Below the pieces are notes generated by a model. It worked only from the letters and a program-made list of their open reading frames with translations, did not search any database and was not told the origin of the DNA. Position numbers and translations under genes: made by a program. This document shows positions 11,694 through 22,229 of a stretch of DNA of 64,000 nt, one piece after another (position 1 is the first letter of the stretch; every line of letters starts with the position of its first letter). Origin of the DNA: Brasenia schreberi (taxonomy: Eukaryota > Streptophyta > Magnoliopsida > Nymphaeales > Cabombaceae); the NCBI GenBank assembly GCA_036023115.1, contig JAYKKT010000089.1:15308501-15372500 (forward strand), given 5' to 3'.

Positions 11694-12452
11694 GTGGCGT
11701 TTTCCTTTGTAGGTATGATGGAAGATCCCTCCTTAAACCAAAATCCAAAAAAATTGAAAATTCTCAAAATACAAAAACAATTTGAAAAATCTCAAAAACC
11801 AAAAACATTAGAAATTTGTGGAAAAACCAAAAAAGTTGTAGTTTGTATAGCTCCCAATAGCTTTGCTTTGCAAAAGACAAAAAAAATTAAAAAATTAGAA
11901 AATCCCAAAAACAAAATCGTGTGTATAGCAGCTCCTGGAATTTTTTTGAGAAAAACCAAGGCTTTTAAAGAAATCGTCTTCATAAAAGGACCCAGGTCTT
12001 CAAAACCTATAAAAACTCCAAAATCAAAACCAGGTGTTTGCAAAAATCCTGCATCCATTCCAAATTCCCTAGGATTTAGAATTCTCGAGAATGATCAAAG
12101 ACCGAAAAAGGATCCCCTTCTCCCTGAGGAAGATCCCACATCCGAGCTTCCCGAGTTTAACAAAATCCTTGATTCTGAAAAACCTTCGAATTCTGTAGGA
12201 GGAGATTTCATAGAGATCAACTTAGGGAATGAAACAAAACCTAAGCACATTAAGATAGGCGCTTGTTTGCATGAGCATGAAAAAGCATCATTCACTACAT
12301 TCTTGAAAACCTATATCGATGTGTTTGCATGGACGTATGAAGACATGCCAGGTATAGACCCGAAAGTGGTAGAGCATTGTCTTCTCCTAGATCTAGAATC
12401 AAAACCCATAAAACAAAAGCTTAGGAAAATTCACCCGAACGTACATTCGTAA
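11694..12452 (+). pseudogene. Gypsy-1 lysine-rich linker and N-terminus of reverse transcriptase
   Basis: In the same frame as the protease part, one stop codon later. About 11713-12060 codes a very lysine-rich segment with a motif of the form (V/I)VCI-(A)-P recurring at about 11838, 11916 and 11973, and once before the stop near 11290. The conserved pre-RT region follows (HIKIGACLHEHE near 12247, FAWTYEDMPGIDP near 12325). It ends at stops from 12450 caused by loss of about 17 bp relative to Gypsy-2. Confidence 0.75.
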
Positions 12453-13640
12453 TAGAAGATCTGCTTAAAGCCGGTTTTATAAAACCCATTGCATATTCTG
12501 ATTGGCTTTCAAACATTGTTGTAGTTCGACAATCTAATGGGAAAATATGAATTTGCATAGATTTCAGAAACTTAAACAAAGCCACGCCAAAGGATAACTT
12601 CCCTTTGCCAAACATTGATTTGATAGTCGATAGTACTGTAAATCATAAAATGTTTCCTTTATGGATGGCTACTCGGGTTACAATCAAATCAAATTAGCCC
12701 CAAGAGATCAGGCTAAAACTGCTTTCACTACACTTTGGGGCACGTACTGCTATACAGTCATGCCCTTTGGTTTGAAAAACGCCGGTGCCACATACCAAAG
12801 AGCCATGACTACGATCTTTCACGATCAAATTCATGAGCTCTTAGAGGTGTATGTGGATGATCTCTTGGTAAAATCAAAGACCCAAAATATGCATATTGAA
12901 TCCTTGCAAAAAGTTTTCGAAAGATTGAGGCTTTATAAGTTGAAACTAAACCCTCAAAAGTGCATCTTTGAAGTAGAATCCGACAAGCTTTTAGGTTTTA
13001 TGGTGAGCCAAAGGGGCATTGAGGTCGACCCCTCTAAATGTCGAGCCATCATAGATATGCCTCCACCCTCCAATTTAACGCAAATCCAAAGCCTCCAAGG
13101 TCGCCTCCAATCAATTAGAAGGTTCATTTCGAACCTCGCTACAAGATGCGAACCTTTTAACAAACTTTTGAGAAAAGGGGTGAAATTCATGTGGGACGAT
13201 GATTGCCAAAAAGCTTTCGAAAGACTAAAAGTGTATTTGGTTAATCCTTCTGTTTTAAACCCTCCAAAGCAAGGAAAACCTCTTTTGCTTTATATTTATG
13301 TGCATGCGAATGCTTTGGGTGTATTATTAGCTCAATATGAGGATAATACCCATAAAGAGTATGCCATCTACTATATTTCGAAAACTCTATTGGCTTATGA
13401 ATGAAATTATCAAGCCATGGAGAAGATGTGCTTGGCCTTGGTATGGGCCTGCCAGAAATTTCGACATTACTTCCTAGATCATGAGATCTGGATAGTGTCG
13501 AGGCTTGATCCAATCAAGCATCTATTTGAAAAACCTATCCTCACAGGTAGGCTGGGTAAATGGCAGCTCCTCTTGATGGAGTATGACCTGAAATTCCACC
13601 ATTAAACATCCATCAAGGGGCAAGCCCTAGCCGACTATGT
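12453..13640 (+). pseudogene. Gypsy-1 reverse transcriptase and RNase H
   Basis: Copies element RNA to DNA in the virus-like particle. Motifs: WLSNIVVVR near 12505, MDGYSGYNQIKLAPRDQAKT from 12661, MPFGLKNAGATYQRA near 12761, catalytic YVDD at 12850-12861 (intact), FLDHEIWIVSRLDPIKHLF near 13472. Broken by a TGA at 12547 (CGA in Gypsy-2), a one-base frameshift near 12655, TGA at 13402 and TAA at 13603. Catalytic residues remain but no continuous protein can be made. Confidence 0.85.
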
Positions 13641-13659
13641 GGCCGACTTCCCTTTAGAA

Positions 13660-14346
13660 GATTCGTATCCCACACTTGACAAAATGCCCGATGAAGGCAT
13701 CTTTCAAAACCGATTTCAAAATCATATTTTATCAAATTACTCAAATAAAAATCAAGTGTGGAAGATGCACTTCGATAGGGCGCGAAACCAAAGAGGGGTT
13801 GGGGCAGGAATCGTCCTCATATCCCCTGAAAAGGGAGAAATACCCATAGCCATTCGCCTAGATTTCGAATGTTCCAACAATACAGCCGAGTATGAAGCAC
13901 TCATACAAGGCTTGAAAATTTTGAAAACTCTAGGGGCATCATGCATCGAAGTCTTTGGAGATTCTTTACTTGTCATAAACAAAGTGTTAAAGATTTGGCA
14001 AGTCAAAAACGAAAAACTTCTTCCATACCACGACTTGGCCACCAAGTTGGTCGAGTCGTTCAAATCATGTACGCTCACACACATAGGAAGAGAGGATAAT
14101 GGCATAGCCGATGCCCTCTCATCCTTGGGCTCTGCCCTAAGGGTCGATCCCACATTGGGAACCAGACCCTTAGAAATATGGCACTCACCCATTCCATCCA
14201 CACACTATTTGGAAATTTACCAAAACAAAACGACTTCCACTGAAAAACCCTGGTTTCAAGACATTAAAGAGTTCTTAGAAAACGGAGGATTTTCGGAATA
14301 CGCTTCGTCCAAAGACAAGGCTTTTATTTGAAGAATTTCAACCTGA
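13660..14346 (+). pseudogene. Gypsy-1 second (archaeal-type) RNase H domain
   Basis: Placed between the RT-linked RNase H and integrase, the arrangement that defines the Tat lineage. Visible: MHFDRARNQRGVGAGIV at 13765-13815 (Gypsy-2 has MHFDGARNQ), NNTAEYEALIQGLKI near 13877, FGDSLLVINKV near 13960 and HIGREDNGIADALSSLGSA near 14080. First Asp (MHFD), Glu (AEYE), Asp (FGDS) and final Asp (IADAL) are all present. It ends at two TGA stops (14329, 14344), both also in Gypsy-2. Confidence 0.8.
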
Positions 14347-14349
14347 TAT

Positions 14350-15498
14350 TTGATTTTGGGGGGGGTTCTTTACAAAAAAAGTTTCACTGATATCTTACTG
14401 AGGTGTGTCGACCTGGAGGAGTCTAGGATAGTAATGCATGAATTCCACGATGGAGAATGTGGAGGGCATGTAAACGCCAATATGATGGCAATGAAAATAC
14501 TTAGAGCGGGTTATTTTTGGTCCACTTTAAAGCAGGATTGCCATGACCATGTTAGGAAGTGTCACCCATATCAAGTGCATGGACACGCCATTCATACCCC
14601 GTCATCCACATTGTATTCCGTGGTCAGCCCCTGGCCATTCACCATGTGGGCGTTTGACATCATAGGACCAATATTTCCTCATGTATCAAATGGGCATAGG
14701 TTTATACTAGCAGCCACTGAATACTTTTCCAAATGGGTTGAAGCTACCTCCCTAACAAATGTTCAGGGGCAACATGTAGTGGCGTTCATTAGGAAAAACA
14801 TTTTGGCTCGCTTTGGGGTGCCAAAAGACCTAGTGTCTGACAATGGCACCCCCTTCAAAAACGAGAGGATTGTTAAGTTATGTAACACGTATGGCATAAC
14901 TCTCCACTTCTCATCACCCTACTACCCTCAAGGCAACGGCCAAGCCGAAGCCACCAATAAGACTCTCATAAGCATTATTGAGAAAACTTTAGAGAAGGGT
15001 AGGACATGGCATGAGAAGCTGGATGAAGCCTTATGGGCTTATAGGATTTCCATCCGAACTCCCACAAATGCCACGCCATTTGAGTTGGTCTATAGCACAA
15101 ACACCATTCTTCCCATTCATGCCAAAATTCATTCATTTCATACATCACTTGCACTCGACCTTCCCCTAGAGACGCTACAGCATGCTAGAATGGCCAAACT
15201 TGACTTATTAGATGAGCGAAGGCTCCTTGCCATGGATCATGCACATGCATACCGGCAAAGGGTAGCCCGACACTATGAGAAGCATATGAGACCTTGCCAC
15301 TTCAAAGTGGGAGACCTTGTGCTCAAAATCATCCAATATCGTGGCCCACATCCACTTGGAAAGTGGCAGCCCAAGTGGGATGGCCCTTATGTTGTACGTG
15401 GAACCACCACGAACAACGCCTACTGGTTAGTCGATGTTGAGGGTAGAAACTTAGCAGACCCTATGAATGCTTAATATTTGAAAAAATACTACGTGTAG
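14350..15498 (+). pseudogene. Gypsy-1 integrase
   Basis: Integrase inserts the cDNA into the chromosome. The zinc region runs from 14440 to 14575. Its last Cys is Tyr here (TAT at 14569; Gypsy-2 keeps TGT). The catalytic core D, D, E is complete: Asp in AFDIIGP near 14655, Asp in VSDNGTPF near 14835, Glu in GQAEATN at 14947-14949. C-terminal part: FKVGDLVLKIIQYRG near 15302, with the typical GPYVV near 15385. A stop at 15472-15474 cuts about eight codons found in Gypsy-2. No chromodomain follows, as expected for Tat. Confidence 0.85.
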
Positions 15499-16621
15499 GG
15501 TCTAAGCTAAATCCTATTTCGAAAATATTTTGAAAACCTCCTTTTTGAACTTCGTGAGTGAGTATCAAAGCAAATCGTGCAACCTTGAATGAGAGACTCG
15601 ATTGCTTGAGAAAAAGCAGAGTTTTCCAAAACCAATGGGTTGCATTTCAAAAACCTTCTCACAAAAGAAGGCCTGGTTCAAAATAGCAAGATACTTGCAA
15701 GTAGTACGTGCTATTTCTAAATAGGCTGATCTGGGATGAATCAAGTAGATCCTTGGGATAAGTCTTTCCCCTCTTCTTTTCTTCTTCCAAAAAGGAAAAT
15801 TTGGCGAAAAGCTAAAAGGGAAATCCCTACAAAAATCTCTTTCTCAAAAGAAAGCTGAATCAAAAGAAAAATCGTTTATTATATGAAAAAGAGGGAACAA
15901 AGAAAAAATACTCCCAAAGGGAGACCCTCTATGAAAAATAGGAAAAAATGGCCAAAAGGCTCAAAAAGAACAGTTTTCCGCCTCTGTGCCTCAAACCACG
16001 GGGCACTCCAAAAGGGACCTTGGTAGCTCTTTCCCATCCCTGCGACTTATCCCAAGTGAAGAAAGGTTCATTTTGAGGAATCCTAAAGTAAAAATAGGAT
16101 TTGCTTACTTGAATCTCATCTTGTTTGAGATTTAGACGTTTTAAGTAAGGCGTAGGAATTTTGAAATATGGCTTGATTTTCTTATAAAACCTCCGCTAGA
16201 TCAGCTAGTGTCAAGACTCAAGTGAAGGGGAAACACGAAAAGCTGAAATCCTTAGGATTGAAGCTAAAAGGAGCTTTCCTCTTTCAAAAACGAGTTTAGA
16301 AAATCCCCGAACATCGAGCAACATAAGACCATCCCACTTGGTGCAGCAAGTCTTCATAAGACTCCCAAAGTTCGATCATTACATTAAGTCTCTAGGAGAC
16401 CATAATGCCTAGCATGTCATTTCATGCCATTCATTCATATATTCACGCATGGATACTTGTACAATCCCATTTAGGACTAGTACCATCTTAGGCAAAGTCC
16501 CCTTTGGTGAAAATCCCCTCTTACTGGGCAAAAAGAAAATGTTTTCTCAAAACTGGGACGATCCCATATTCTCGAGGACAAATCCAAGAAGAAAGCAAAT
16601 AGGGGTGTTGTCTTCTTTGCC
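15499..16621 (+). other. Non-coding 3' spacer of Gypsy-1
   Basis: About 1.1 kb between integrase and the polypurine tract, purine-rich with many AAAG runs, clearly homologous to 35318-36443 of Gypsy-2. All frames are broken in both copies, and no envelope-like frame with a signal peptide or membrane segment is seen. Confidence 0.6.
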
Positions 16622-16661
16622 ATTATCCAAATCAATTTGGATAATACCAAAGAGGGGCATC
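16622..16661 (+). promoter_or_regulatory. Palindrome and polypurine tract before Gypsy-1 3' LTR
   Basis: ATTATCCAAAT (16622-16632), two-base loop CA, ATTTGGATAAT (16635-16645): a perfect 11-bp inverted repeat. The purine-rich CAAAGAGGGGCATC follows and runs into the LTR start. The polypurine tract primes plus-strand DNA synthesis. The role of the palindrome is unknown. Confidence 0.7.
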
Positions 16662-19600
16662 TGTAAACACCCTCAAATCAAATCATTTTGTAAAACAAAC
16701 ACCTGGTTTAAAAAAAAAACCATTTCAAAACCCATTGTGAGTTTTCGAAAACCTAGGAGCTCTCAAATGCTTTTAAAATTCTGTTTTGAAAACCTCGATC
16801 AAAATGTGGATTTCTTAAACTCGGGCAAAGTTCCAATTTTATAAAGAGACAAATGAAACAGGTGAAGCATGAAGGACGACACCTGATCAAGAAGCAATCC
16901 AAAAAGTAGCTCCAAAGGCCTGATCAAAAGCAAGCTCCAGAAGCAGGTCCAAAAGCCTAGAAATCAGCATAATCTGATGAAAGCAGGACCGAAAGCAAAA
17001 GGAGAACCTGGGCCAGAAGCAGACTTCAAGCCCAACATATGACATATGAAGCCAAAAGCATCAACCTTATCTTCTGAAATCCAAGCCCAAGCTTGAAAAC
17101 CAGAAATTTGATTGAAATGAAGTCCAGAAAGGTAAGATAGAGATCGGATGACAAAGTTGGGGAAGACCCAACGTCAGACGGTGCACTGATGAAGCCATGG
17201 CCCGCACAAACCGTCCGTCTCAAAACGCCAAGAAGGACTACTCAGAGAAAATTTGGATCGGATTTAGACCATATATATCCAGATCCATATCCAAATAGTG
17301 TTTGGATTTGGATCGATCCAAATAGTGTTTGGATTGGATTGGATTGGATCTGGATCAAAATATCCAGATCCATATCTATATAAATGTTTGGATTTGGATC
17401 GGATCTGGTCATAAATATCCAGATCTAGATCTCGAACCCATATCCAAACCCAAGACCCACCTCACTTGCCTATAAATAGAGGTGAGGGGGTCTCCAAAAG
17501 GACTTCACGTGAAATGCTCGGAGAAGCCTTGGAGGAGAGAGAGAGGGTTAAGGTGAGTGCTTTATGCTTAATTTCTTTTTAGTGGGTTAAGCCTTGTGGG
17601 CTAAATAGGGTTAGTATGGGCTGCACCAACTTGAGCCGAGGTGGACCTACCTGTGCATGGAGGACCCGAGGTGGCTGGACCAGAGCTTGATCCCACCCTA
17701 GCCGAGTCCCCTAAAGGTAAGCCTAATCCCTAACTAAACCCTCTTTTCCTAATCCTCTAGACCTAACCCACATCACCAACACCCACCTAATCCCACCGCC
17801 CTACATCACCTTACACCCCAGCCGAACCGCCTCCAACTCCACCGCCATACCCCCCCCCCCCCACCTAAGCCTCCACTACCCGGCTCCTTGATGCCATACC
17901 GCGCAACCCGTGCATCCCCACCGCACGCCCTGTGCGTCTATCCGTAGTGCGCGCCCTGCCTGCGCGCCTGTCCCGTGCCTTGTCACCCCAGCCGAACACC
18001 CTGCTGCTCCCATCCGCAGCGCGCATCCTGCCTGCGTGCCTGTCCCGTGCCTTGTCACCCGGTTTCCATCATCCTGCCGTAACCCCCTGTCTACAACGCA
18101 CCTCAGCTACCTGCTGCCTGCACCCACACCCGGTGCCTAGCGCCAAGGCATATCCCCTGGTGCCTAGCGCCATCTTACCCCCTACCTAAACCAGCCCCAA
18201 CCAACTAGATCCCGGCCAGCTCCTAAGCCCATATCCTAACACCCCACGACCCAAACTAGCCTAGGACTAACTAGGATCTACCCCTTTAGCCGTGACCTAC
18301 TTAGTGAACCTACCTTTCACCGTGAACTCTCTCAAGCCCAAGTGACTCATATCCCTTCAAGCAAAACGCGAGCCAGCCACCTCACGTCTTAAGCACACCG
18401 AAGAGGTCATCCTCGTGGCTGCCAAAGTGGACCAAATCCCGGGTAGATTGGAGAAGAAAGTCGAATCACTTGTAAGTGTTTAAAATTCGATATTTACATT
18501 ACTCCTTTCATACTTAATTCAATTTTGATACGGGGTTGTAATAATGGAGCGTGGTCTCTCCCCGAGATGTAATATTGGTGCTTGATACACGAGACACATA
18601 CATGCACTTGAGCCTTAGCTCTTATCTCGTACACGAGACACACACGTGCACTTGAGCCTTAGCTCTTATCTCGTACACAAGACACCCACGTACACTTGAG
18701 CTTTAGCTCTTAATCGTACACGATTTGCACACACACACATTGAGCTTTCGCTCTTACTCCAAAGACTCTAGTAAGAGCCGTGTGAGTTGCAATTTCATTC
18801 AGGTTGTTAGTTTTAGCTGTGTGCATTGTCATTTCAATTCCACACTCACACACGCGTGTATTGAGCTTCAGCTCTTATCAAGTATATATATATACTTTCA
18901 GCTGGGTTGTTACTTTCAAGTCATGTGAGTTTGTCATTTAAGTTTCCACACTTGCACACTAAGGGCACCCGAGCACTTGCTCAACACTCTCACGCACATC
19001 TTGGCCTTGGCAGCCCCTAAGATATAGAGGTATCTATATACTTTTAGCTGCGTGAGTTTTACATGTTTAGCTGTGTACGTCTTTACATTTCGGGTGGTTC
19101 AATTTCAGTTGTGTGAGTTGTCTTTTCATTTACACACCAAAAGCACTCACTCACATTCAGCCTTTCCGCTCTTCTATATCTATATTTCCCTTTTGGCAAA
19201 GTTCAATTCAAGTCGTGTGTGTGAATTATCTTTCCATTTATACACAACACACACGAACACGTTGAGCCTTCCCACTCATATATATACTTATATTTCCCTT
19301 TCGACAAGTTCAATTCAAGTCGTGTGAGTTTGTCATTTCAATTCTACACTCACACACGCGTGCATTGAGCCTTTTCGCTCTTAATATAAGTATATCTCCC
19401 TTTCGCAATTTACAATCAAGTTGTGTGAGTTGCTTTTAAGGTTCGGGTATTTTCCCTTCAGTTGCGTGAGTTGCACTTACGTTTTGGGTATTTACTTTAA
19501 GCTGGGTGTGTGTGTTGCTTTCAATTCGAGCCTAGCTCACATCATATCAAACCCAAAGAGAGTTTGTGCATCCTTGCATTTTGTGCATTTTCAAAGAGAA

Positions 19601-20006
19601 AACCCCGCACTACGGTCAAACTTCGCTAAATCTAGGCCACTTAAAAGCACACACATCTGGCCTAAGATAGCTTAAAAACTCAAAGACTTGGATACGGATA
19701 ATCCCGTAATAAAAACTGCAACTTAGGCAAACAACCATTGAAAATACTTGCTTTTCTTTTCAAAAGATAGGTTTGTTTAGAGATCGAAGTTTTCTAAGCG
19801 CTGGAACTGACCCTTGAGCATCGGTTCAAGAAGGTTTCAAGCGAAAAGATCCCGCTTGTCCACAATTGCCTTTCAAAAGTCAAATATATTTTAAAGTCTT
19901 CGCTAGTTTAAGTAAGTTAGCTGGCACGCCCTCAAAAGCAACGTAAACGCGAGAAAACGCGTTTCTGGTCTTGTAAACCAGGAGCAAGGAATTTTCGTGT
20001 CTTACA
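16662..20006 (+). repeat. 3' LTR of Gypsy-1 (3345 bp)
   Basis: TGTAAACACC to TCTTACA. Contains two copies of AATAGTGTTTGGAT (17294, 17321) before TATAAATAGA at 17471, a very C-rich stretch at 17745-18180 missing from the 5' copy, and the TG/CA module array at about 18590-19540. Open frames inside the C-rich part are taken as chance. Confidence 0.9.
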
Positions 20007-20011
20007 CTAGC
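20007..20011. repeat. Right target-site duplication of Gypsy-1
   Basis: CTAGC directly after the 3' LTR, against CTAGG on the left. Confidence 0.65.
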
Positions 20012-20459
20012 CACAAAAGTGGGAGGAAAACTAGTAGGTCAGTTCACTTGGCTCGAATGGCTAAGTGGGAGATCTAAGGAAATAAGTGGCCATTCTCAGC
20101 AATCCCAACGCAAAAAATACACTGGCCATTCAATCATTATTTGTGGAAGGATTGCAGTAAAAGAGGCCGTAACGACCATCACTGGCCCAAACCACCAAGG
20201 GGTTACAGTGTTTATCCGTAACCGATCGGATAAGGGATCTAGAAAAAGAAAGCCCAGCAGAGAATCTTGGAGAAAATGGAGCAGACATTGCTCTATAAAT
20301 ATAGAGTAGTGCAAGAGAATAAAAACAATTGAAAATAAGCTGACATTTCTCCCAAGCAAATCCTACTATGAGAAAACCTTGAAACATAGAAAACACACGT
20401 ACTTGTTCATCCGCTACTGCGTACCTGACTGAAGCTTAAAAGAGTTGGTGCAAAGAACA
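20012..20459 (+). mobile_element. Copia-1 3' end: polypurine tract and 3' LTR
   Basis: This is the continuation of the element interrupted at 5680. CTAAGTGGGAGA at 20061-20072 is the same polypurine tract as in Copia-2 (60137-60148). The LTR begins at 20073 with TCTAAGG where TGTAA is expected; its first 40 bases resemble the Copia-2 LTR start. TATAAATATAG lies at 20294. The LTR end near 20459 is an estimate from the 401-410 bp length of the Copia-2 LTRs. No 5' LTR is found upstream of 3170. Confidence 0.6.
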
Positions 20460-21292
20460 CTGGGGAGTCGACCAAAATCGTAGAGGATGCCGGAGAGTAG
20501 ACGAAAAAAGCCATCCTTGAGTCCCCCCCCCCCCCCCCAAAGGAAAGAAGAAAAGCTATAAAAAAAATGCAATAATGGGTCCTCTACTCGCACTCTGAGC
20601 ATTAGCTCACTTGGCATGGCTATCTGACTCCCATGCCAAAGATGAAAAGTTTGATTCCAAAGGGGTACATCCATGCAGTTAGTCTTATAGCGCTTTTCAC
20701 TTATGTTCAGAAATAATTGCATAATCACAAATTTAGCCAACAGTCCTACTTTATTCATGTAGGCTCACACAACGGACTAAACAAAGGTTGTTAATGGCTT
20801 GTTCGTTCACTTAAGATCATGTTCATGTTCGACTTATTGGCTTATTCGAAACAAGGCAAACATGTATTGAACAGGAGCCAAGCAAGATGAGTGGAACACG
20901 AGCTCACCACCGAAGTACCAATTGAACTTTTCACATACAATTTTCAATAACATTTAGTTTATTGACTACAAAGTAAGTAAATGTTTATGCTTCTCATAAT
21001 ATCATCTAATGAATTTATCATTTGTTCGCATGATTTTCATGTACACTAAAGCTCTATAAACTTGACTAAAAGAGCACGTATGACCATAGATGATTGAAAA
21101 TGAACCAGTCTGATCAGCTTGATTAGCTCAACAAATAGCCTCATGCTCGGTTCATTTAGATCCTGAACTGATCTTTACGAATAAGCTTATTAATAATATA
21201 ACGAACTCGAACCACAAGCAGCTTGGTTCATTAATTGACCTTAAACCTTAATAGAGATACCTATAGAGAATAATACTAAACATTTCCCTTTG
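20460..21292. other. Unassigned, repeat-like, no gene recognised
   Basis: Contains a run of 16 C at 20523-20538, the tRNA-like segment at 20598-20670, and from about 20785 to 21260 a stretch rich in GGCTTGTTC/GGTTCATTTA words that resembles sequence in the phospholipase gene introns (47950-48110, 48600-48960). It is probably a dispersed non-coding repeat. Confidence 0.45.
20598..20670 (+). repeat. tRNA-like segment, possible SINE head or tRNA pseudogene
   Basis: TAGCTCACTTGG (20603-20614) matches the internal promoter A box with one mismatch. AGTTTGATTCC (20648-20658) matches the B box with two mismatches, and the spacing of 33 bp is right for a tRNA-derived promoter. The stem pairing is too poor for a working tRNA. 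Confidence 0.35.
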
Positions 21293-21964
21293 TGATGTGG
21301 GCATCAATCCAAATTCACCAATTGGGCACACTCGGCCACACACTAGGTCTATGACAAGACAATTGCCTCGATTCGTGCAATTGGTTCAGAAATATGTTAA
21401 TGAGAATTTCTCTCCTAGAAGTGATTGGAATCCCATTGTAAAAAGTCCAAAAACATCCTCACTATTCAGGAACCACAATCCTTAAATGGTGAAACCTGTC
21501 AACTCCAGAATTAATTCTTGGTAGTGTTTTCTTGAGTAATCAAAGCATGAATTCATCCAACACCATGAAAAATATGGAAACAATCTAGGAAATCAACTTT
21601 TGTGTTCTAAATAATTGAGAAAATATAATGATCATTCACCACCCTTAAAACCTACATTATAAGTTAATATTTTTATGGGAACTTGTGTTTTGAGTTATTT
21701 TTGCATGGCTAGCTTTAGAGCCTTTGTTCAAGCTTAAATAGACCTCTTGTTAGAATGGAAAAGGACAACATCCATTATCCAACGAATTTTATGTTCTCTT
21801 ATCTAATTTAGCTTAGAATTAGTAGTGAGATTTATTTCTTTGTTCTCTTTTATCAGTCAAGATTGTGGTGAGTGAACAAGAATCATCCTTAGTTCAACTG
21901 TTGGTGAATAATGGTTTGACTCATTCTAAATCAACAGATGCCATTGTTGAACGAAAATGCATCA
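21293..21964 (+). repeat. 5' LTR of the chromovirus-type element (672 bp)
   Basis: TGATGTGGGC start, GCATCA end. Its first 190 bases still code, in one frame, the tail of the polyprotein (the frame at 21297-21485 matches the reading that enters the 3' LTR at 41368). Homologous to 41368-42013 throughout. Confidence 0.8.
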
Positions 21965-21965
21965 T

Positions 21966-21983
21966 TGGTGCTTTCATTGAGAT
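21966..21983 (+). other. Primer-binding site of the chromovirus-type element
   Basis: TGGTGCTTTCATTGAGAT directly after the LTR end. The same string on the minus strand follows the LTR of the small element at 43593. Confidence 0.7.
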
Positions 21984-22229
21984 GCTCTTCAACCATTCAA
22001 ATTTATCACGCCTGCTACTAGTTAAAGAGGTGGTTCCAACTAGAACCACACGTCATTTTGCCTCAAAACATGTAAGCTCTCTCAAGCCTTCCTAACTCTT
22101 ATTATATCCCAAACCATGACGAACCACCAAAACACCTAAGTGAAGAAGCTTCCAACATCATGAGATCATGTCTTTTGACTAAGTTAGAGTTGTAGCCTTA
22201 GAAAGACGACAAAAAGAAATGATGGGCTA

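Larger units (their letters stand above)
5681..20006 (+). mobile_element. Gypsy-1: 14.3-kb Tat-type Ty3/gypsy LTR retrotransposon
   Basis: LTR 5681-8668, primer site at 8672, gag, protease, reverse transcriptase/RNase H, a second RNase H-like domain, integrase, polypurine tract, LTR 16662-20006. The domain order (RT before integrase) marks Ty3/gypsy. The extra RNase H domain before integrase (13738-14170) is characteristic of the plant Tat lineage. It sits inside Copia-1. The coding part is broken by stops at 9223, 10113, 11690, 12452, 13404, 13605, 14329 and 14344 and by frameshifts near 10480, 12450 and 12650. The two LTRs differ by scattered substitutions and by about 360 bp of length, so the insertion is not recent. 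Confidence 0.9.

Noticed and set aside
16449..16844. 131-codon frame after integrase of Gypsy-1, possible envelope gene
   Set aside because: It crosses the polypurine tract into the LTR, has no signal peptide or membrane segment, and is not conserved in Gypsy-2.
17876..18189. Overlapping frames on both strands in the Gypsy-1 3' LTR
   Set aside because: Several frames open at once in a C-rich repeat; this is base composition, not coding.
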